Assembly: GCA_947499175.1 (NCBI GenBank) | Contig: CANMNU010000044.1 | Span: forward strand, 1-9,816 | Direction: 5' to 3' | DNA from: Alphaproteobacteria bacterium | Lineage (GTDB): Bacteria > Pseudomonadota > Alphaproteobacteria > Paracaedibacterales > CAITNM01 | Length of the DNA stretch: 9,816 nt | The notes under the pieces: generated by a model | The model's input: the letters and a program-made list of their open reading frames with translations, nothing else | The model's database searches: none | What the model was told of the DNA's origin: nothing | In this document: positions 7,220-9,816 of the stretch, piece by piece | Layout: the number at the start of each line of letters is the position of its first letter | Position numbering within the stretch: position 1 is the stretch's first letter | Program-made: the position numbers and the translations under genes

Positions 7220-7821
7220 TTCAAACTGCTAAAAGCTTATTCAAAATCCCCTGCACCTTTGTTGCAGGGGCACAAACTATAGAACGAATACCTCAATACC
7301 CATTTCCAGAAATAGCCTTTTGGGGAAGGTCTAATGTAGGTAAATCTAGTCTGTTAAATAGTTTAATAGGAAGCCATATTGCCAGAACATCAAATACTCC
7401 TGGCAGAACTCAACAACTGAATTTTTTCAACCTTGCTGACAAACTAATTTTGGTAGATATGCCAGGTTATGGCTTTGCCAATGTGCCATTAAAAATAAAG
7501 TACCTATGGGAAGAACTGATTGCAGCCTACCTACACGAACGTGACCAATTAAAGTGCTTATACCTATTAATTGATGCCCGCCACGGCTTTAAAGCTAATG
7601 ATATTGAGATCATGAGTTACTTAGATAAAATGGGCTGTATTTATCAAGTAGTGGTAACTAAGGCTGATAAAATATCCTTGGCGGCGCATCCAAAACTAAA
7701 AGAAGCAATGGAAGAAGTTCTGCAAACTCACGCAGCAGCACGCCCTACGGTGATATTAACCTCAGCAGAGAGAAAACACGGAATGTATGAATTACAACAA
7801 TCAGTGGCTAAGATTTTTTAA
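7186..7821 (+). CDS. engB: Ribosome biogenesis GTPase EngB/YsxC/YihA
   Basis: EngB is an essential TRAFAC-class GTPase that assists late assembly of the large ribosomal subunit. All G motifs are visible: G1 GRSNVGKSS (about residues 47-55), G2 in TPGRTQQLNFF, G3 DMPGYGFA, G4 TKADK and G5 SAE. The 211-residue length is normal. The proposed start is a GTG at 7186, inside the last 34 bases of yidC; no ATG in this frame lies between it and the conserved region, so an N-terminal shift of some residues is possible. It is the last gene of the cluster. Its stop is only 8 bases from the stop of the convergent znuA-like gene, with no clear terminator between them. Confidence 0.95.
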   Translation: MADNQTNEQKIIQTAKSLFKIPCTFVAGAQTIERIPQYPFPEIAFWGRSNVGKSSLLNSLIGSHIARTSNTPGRTQQLNFFNLADKLILVDMPGYGFANVPLKIKYLWEELIAAYLHERDQLKCLYLLIDARHGFKANDIEIMSYLDKMGCIYQVVVTKADKISLAAHPKLKEAMEEVLQTHAAARPTVILTSAERKHGMYELQQSVAKIF

Positions 7822-7829
7822 ATAACCAC

Positions 7830-8780
7830 TCAAGCTTTTCCGGTAATTCCTGCAATGAACGAATCCACATAAGCGTGCATGATTTGTTCATAAGCAAACT
7901 CACCTGATGGTATATCAGTCCCTAAATAATCAAGTGCACCAAACGGGATTTTTAGTGAGTCCGCATAGTTTTTGGCTAATGCTCCATCCATTTGACGCTC
8001 AGAAAACAAGCACTTAGGGTGGATTTCCTTATTAAGAACAGCCTGACGTAATTTAAGCATATGCCCAGCGTTAGGTGGAATTGACGGGTCAATTGAAATT
8101 GTTGCAATGGTTCGGGTGCCAAAGGCTTCGTCAAAATACTGATTTCCATCATGCTGAATAATGTAAGTTTCACCTTTGTAAGGCAACATCTTCAACTTTA
8201 AATCACTCTGTAATTTTTTAAGACGCACACGATAATTAGCAGCATTTGCTTTTAATTTTTCTTTATGATTTGGATAATTATGAATTAAATGCTCTAAAAC
8301 TACATCCACAACCTGAAGCATAATTTCAGGATCAAGCCAAATGTGCCCATCCATATTCATTTGATTAACATCATGGTCATAGTGAGAACAGCAACTTTTC
8401 TTATCCCAGAAGGCACCATTCCTTAGGGGTTTAATTTTTATACTTGGACAATTTTGCAAAACCAAGATACTTGCATCAACATTTTGTAAATGATTATACA
8501 GAGGCTTTGCGTAAGCTGGGCCAATCCAAATAATAACTTTTGCTTTTTTAATAGCTTTAGCCTGTGATGGGGTAATTTGGAAATGATGCGGAGAAAAATT
8601 GCCATCAACCAATAGTTTAGGATTAGTAATTCCCTTAGTAATTGCACAGACTAAACTATGCATTGGTTTAATTGAGGCAGCAATTTCAGAATCATCAACA
8701 ACATCTGGAGATTCAATGGAAACTAAATTACTCCACAGGTAAGCACTAAACAACAAGAATAGAAGAATATTTTTTTTCAT
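7830..8780 (-). CDS. znuA: Zinc ABC transporter substrate-binding protein, ZnuA-like
   Basis: This is a periplasmic metal-binding protein of the ZnuA/TroA (cluster A-I) family, which captures Zn2+ and delivers it to the ZnuBC permease. From the ATG at 8780 it has 316 residues with a signal peptide (MKKNILLFLLFSAYLWSNL). Likely zinc ligands are H65 in FSPHHFQITPSQA, H146 in DGHIWLDPE and H210 in IIQHDGNQYF. The ending SERQMDGALA...ALDYLGTDIP matches the family. Between the first two His lies a short loop with CCSHYDH (130-136), in the place of the His-rich loop of ZnuA. An upstream GTG (8813) is less likely, because it falls inside a palindrome while GGTGAT sits 6 bases before the ATG. No znuB or znuC is in the window. 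Zinc is more likely than manganese because of the His set, but this is inferred. Confidence 0.9.
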   Translation of the reverse strand: MKKNILLFLLFSAYLWSNLVSIESPDVVDDSEIAASIKPMHSLVCAITKGITNPKLLVDGNFSPHHFQITPSQAKAIKKAKVIIWIGPAYAKPLYNHLQNVDASILVLQNCPSIKIKPLRNGAFWDKKSCCSHYDHDVNQMNMDGHIWLDPEIMLQVVDVVLEHLIHNYPNHKEKLKANAANYRVRLKKLQSDLKLKMLPYKGETYIIQHDGNQYFDEAFGTRTIATISIDPSIPPNAGHMLKLRQAVLNKEIHPKCLFSERQMDGALAKNYADSLKIPFGALDYLGTDIPSGEFAYEQIMHAYVDSFIAGITGKA

Positions 8781-8794
8781 TTTTTTATCACCAA

Positions 8795-8817
8795 ATTTGT
8801 GTAACAGTAGCACAAAT
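8795..8817 (-). promoter_or_regulatory. Palindromic operator candidate upstream of znuA
   Basis: ATTTGTG (8795-8801) and CACAAAT (8811-8817) form a perfect 7-bp inverted repeat with a 9-base spacer, centred about 26 bases before the znuA ATG. Size and position suit a binding site for a dimeric repressor such as Zur, which commonly controls znuA. The sequence is not an obvious match to known Zur boxes, so the regulator is inferred from the gene alone. Confidence 0.45.
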
Positions 8818-8910
8818 GGTGCAATTTTGCGTGATTAACTTTAACTTTTTTAGCCATATGTTGTTTATTTTTCAACTTGCCTTTCATTTTTTTCATTATT
8901 TTTAGCAACA

Positions 8911-8936
8911 CTGCCCAAGAAATAATCCTCGGGCAG
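8911..8936 (-). terminator. Stem-loop after the lipoxygenase fragment, weak terminator candidate
   Basis: In minus-strand RNA, CTGCCCGAG (8936-8928) pairs with CTTGGGCAG (8919-8911) over 9 bp including one G-U pair, with an 8-base loop. It begins 18 bases after the lipoxygenase stop. No T run follows, so it is not a standard intrinsic terminator; it may act with Rho or protect an RNA end. The stem is weaker in plus-strand RNA (A-C mismatch), which favours a role in the minus transcript. The rest of 8818-8954 is AT-rich with nothing recognisable. Confidence 0.35.
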
Positions 8937-8954
8937 CGGTTATGCCATTCAATA

Positions 8955-9692
8955 CTACAAACAAATACTAGTAGCTAATTGGGTTAAAGGGGCCAATAAG
9001 CTACTCTTTCCACCAAAAACATTAGGTGTTTCTTTAAGTCTTTCCTCTAGCTCCCTAAGCTCTGATATAAGACGCGTAGCTCTTTGATCAAGAATTTCTA
9101 CACCAAAATTGTAAGAAAGATTATTCAAGTTCCACCCTATTGTATCGTTATACCTGCAATAGGTATCAAGGAAACTCCTAAAACGACTACAGTAAAGTTG
9201 ATCGGCAAACTCTAATACAGACGTTTCTTCTGTACAATTCCGAATATCCATGCGAGCAACGGTTGCCGTAACAGGACCACCTTCTACAGCTGTTGAATCT
9301 GGGCAATTAGGACGGTACCTATAGGCTTTGTATGATGAATAATGATCAGTTCCATGAACTATAGCGGTTTGCCAAATAGATGTTGCCAATACATCTAACG
9401 GGTCAAACTTTTCAAGTTGCGGCAAGTAATGGCTTGCATCTTTAATGAAACGCTTTAAATCATGGTTAAAATAGTCATCCATATCGTTTATGTCCCCAAC
9501 AAAATCCCTAATCAATTTGTAATACTTCTTCATAATGTGACAATAAGGAACATCTGGAAGATTAGGTGGACATTGAAATTCTGCCCGTCTTTCATCGTAA
9601 AATTCTAGAGTTCTACGGGAATTCGTGTAAAGAAAATTATCTATGTCTACAGGAATTGTTTGTACGGGCGATAGATACTTCTCAACCCATGT
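8955..9692 (-). pseudogene. Lipoxygenase C-terminal fragment, 5' part lost next to an IS630 element
   Basis: Lipoxygenases are non-heme iron enzymes that add O2 to polyunsaturated fatty acids. This frame matches the last 245 or so residues of one. A segment LPDVPYC...KLIRDFVGDI resembles the family YPY...W.aI..fV stretch. Then HGTDHYSSYKAYRYRPNCP (bases 9300-9356) has H, H at +4 and P-N-x-P at +15 to +18, the exact spacing of HSSIH...PNAP in animal 15-lipoxygenase, where both His bind iron. A helix ELRELEERL and the end APLTQLATSICL match the terminal L.P...nSi.I. The last residue is Leu, where Ile normally gives a carboxylate ligand. The N-terminal half with the first two iron His is missing. 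The frame stays open to a stop at 9732-9734, within IS630 sequence. An ATG at 9533 would give 192 residues but has no ribosome site. Identification is by eye. Confidence 0.65.
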
Positions 9693-9693
9693 A

Positions 9694-9816
9694 TAGTTAT
9701 TAACAAATAATTTGATTACAGGAGATGTTCGTTAAATAACCCTTCAATAGTTCCACCCAGGCGCCTCCTAATGGCTTTAGCCTGAGCCCATTTTTTCTCA
9801 ATTGGATTGAGATCTG
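9694..9816 (-). mobile_element. 3' end of an IS630-family insertion sequence, cut by the window edge
   Basis: The transposase tail (9716-9816) and a short AT-rich end form the right part of an IS630/Tc1-mariner type element. Such elements insert at TA. The tetranucleotide TATA at 9692-9695 is a plausible junction, since lipoxygenase-like sequence begins just beyond it. The other end lies outside the window, so the terminal inverted repeat and target duplication cannot be checked. Confidence 0.6.
9716..9816 (-). CDS. IS630-family transposase, C-terminal 32 residues
   Basis: The frame entering from the right edge reads DLNPIEKKWAQAKAIRRRLG and ends ...LFNEHLL at a TAA (9716-9718). This is the C-terminal signature of IS630-family DDE transposases: the Glu of NPIE is the third catalytic acidic residue, followed by the KW..AK..IRR helix. 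Only the tail is in the window, so whether the gene is intact is unknown. It overlaps the open frame of the adjacent lipoxygenase fragment in another frame by a few codons, as expected at an insertion junction. Confidence 0.85.
   Translation of the reverse strand, partial: DLNPIEKKWAQAKAIRRRLGGTIEGLFNEHLL

Noticed and set aside
7822..7829. Bidirectional terminator between engB and znuA
   Set aside because: The gap is only 8 bases and no stable stem with a T run was found around it.
7976..8647. Additional minus-strand frames inside the znuA-like gene
   Set aside because: They are out-of-frame shadows of a well-supported gene.
8955..9533. Complete 192-residue gene from the ATG at 9533
   Set aside because: No ribosome site precedes this ATG, the frame and lipoxygenase-like sequence continue upstream of it, and the fragment lacks half of the enzyme.

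Overview
The window looks like part of an AT-rich alphaproteobacterial chromosome, probably from a host-associated lineage such as Holosporales, Paracaedibacterales or Rickettsiales. Three things support this. The first is the psd-pssA pair, with a short Psd of 227 residues. The second is the rpmH-rnpA-yidD-yidC-engB cluster, with engB directly after yidC. The third is a YidC with Lys where E. coli has the groove Arg. The lineage is inferred from gene order and protein type, since no rRNA is present.

Layout from left to right. Bases 1-214 hold no convincing gene but include a strong intrinsic terminator. On the minus strand, 215-2038 encodes a 607-residue secreted, Cys-free coiled-coil protein of unknown function with a nearly perfect 186-bp tandem duplication. 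After a 311-base AT-rich gap with stem-loops comes the minus-strand psd-pssA operon (2350-3902), which makes phosphatidylserine and then phosphatidylethanolamine. A MazG-like pyrophosphohydrolase (4061-4438, minus) is divergent from the plus-strand cluster rpmH, rnpA, yidD, yidC, engB (4624-7821). That cluster is compact: rnpA/yidD, yidD/yidC and yidC/engB overlap. Its products serve ribosomes, tRNA maturation and membrane protein insertion. A convergent znuA-like zinc-binding protein gene (7830-8780, minus) has a palindromic operator candidate just before its start.

The right end is the most unusual part. Bases 8955 to about 9692 (minus) encode what reads as the C-terminal part of a lipoxygenase. 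It has the HxxxH iron-ligand helix, a PN.P motif in the exact lipoxygenase spacing, and an SI.L end. Its N-terminal part is absent, and directly upstream lies the 3' end of an IS630-family transposase running off the window (9716-9816). The simplest reading is a horizontally acquired lipoxygenase gene broken by an IS630 insertion.

The central genes are ordinary housekeeping genes. The accessory signals are the repeat-built secreted protein, the possible leader ORF before rnpA, the znuA operator, and the lipoxygenase/IS630 junction.
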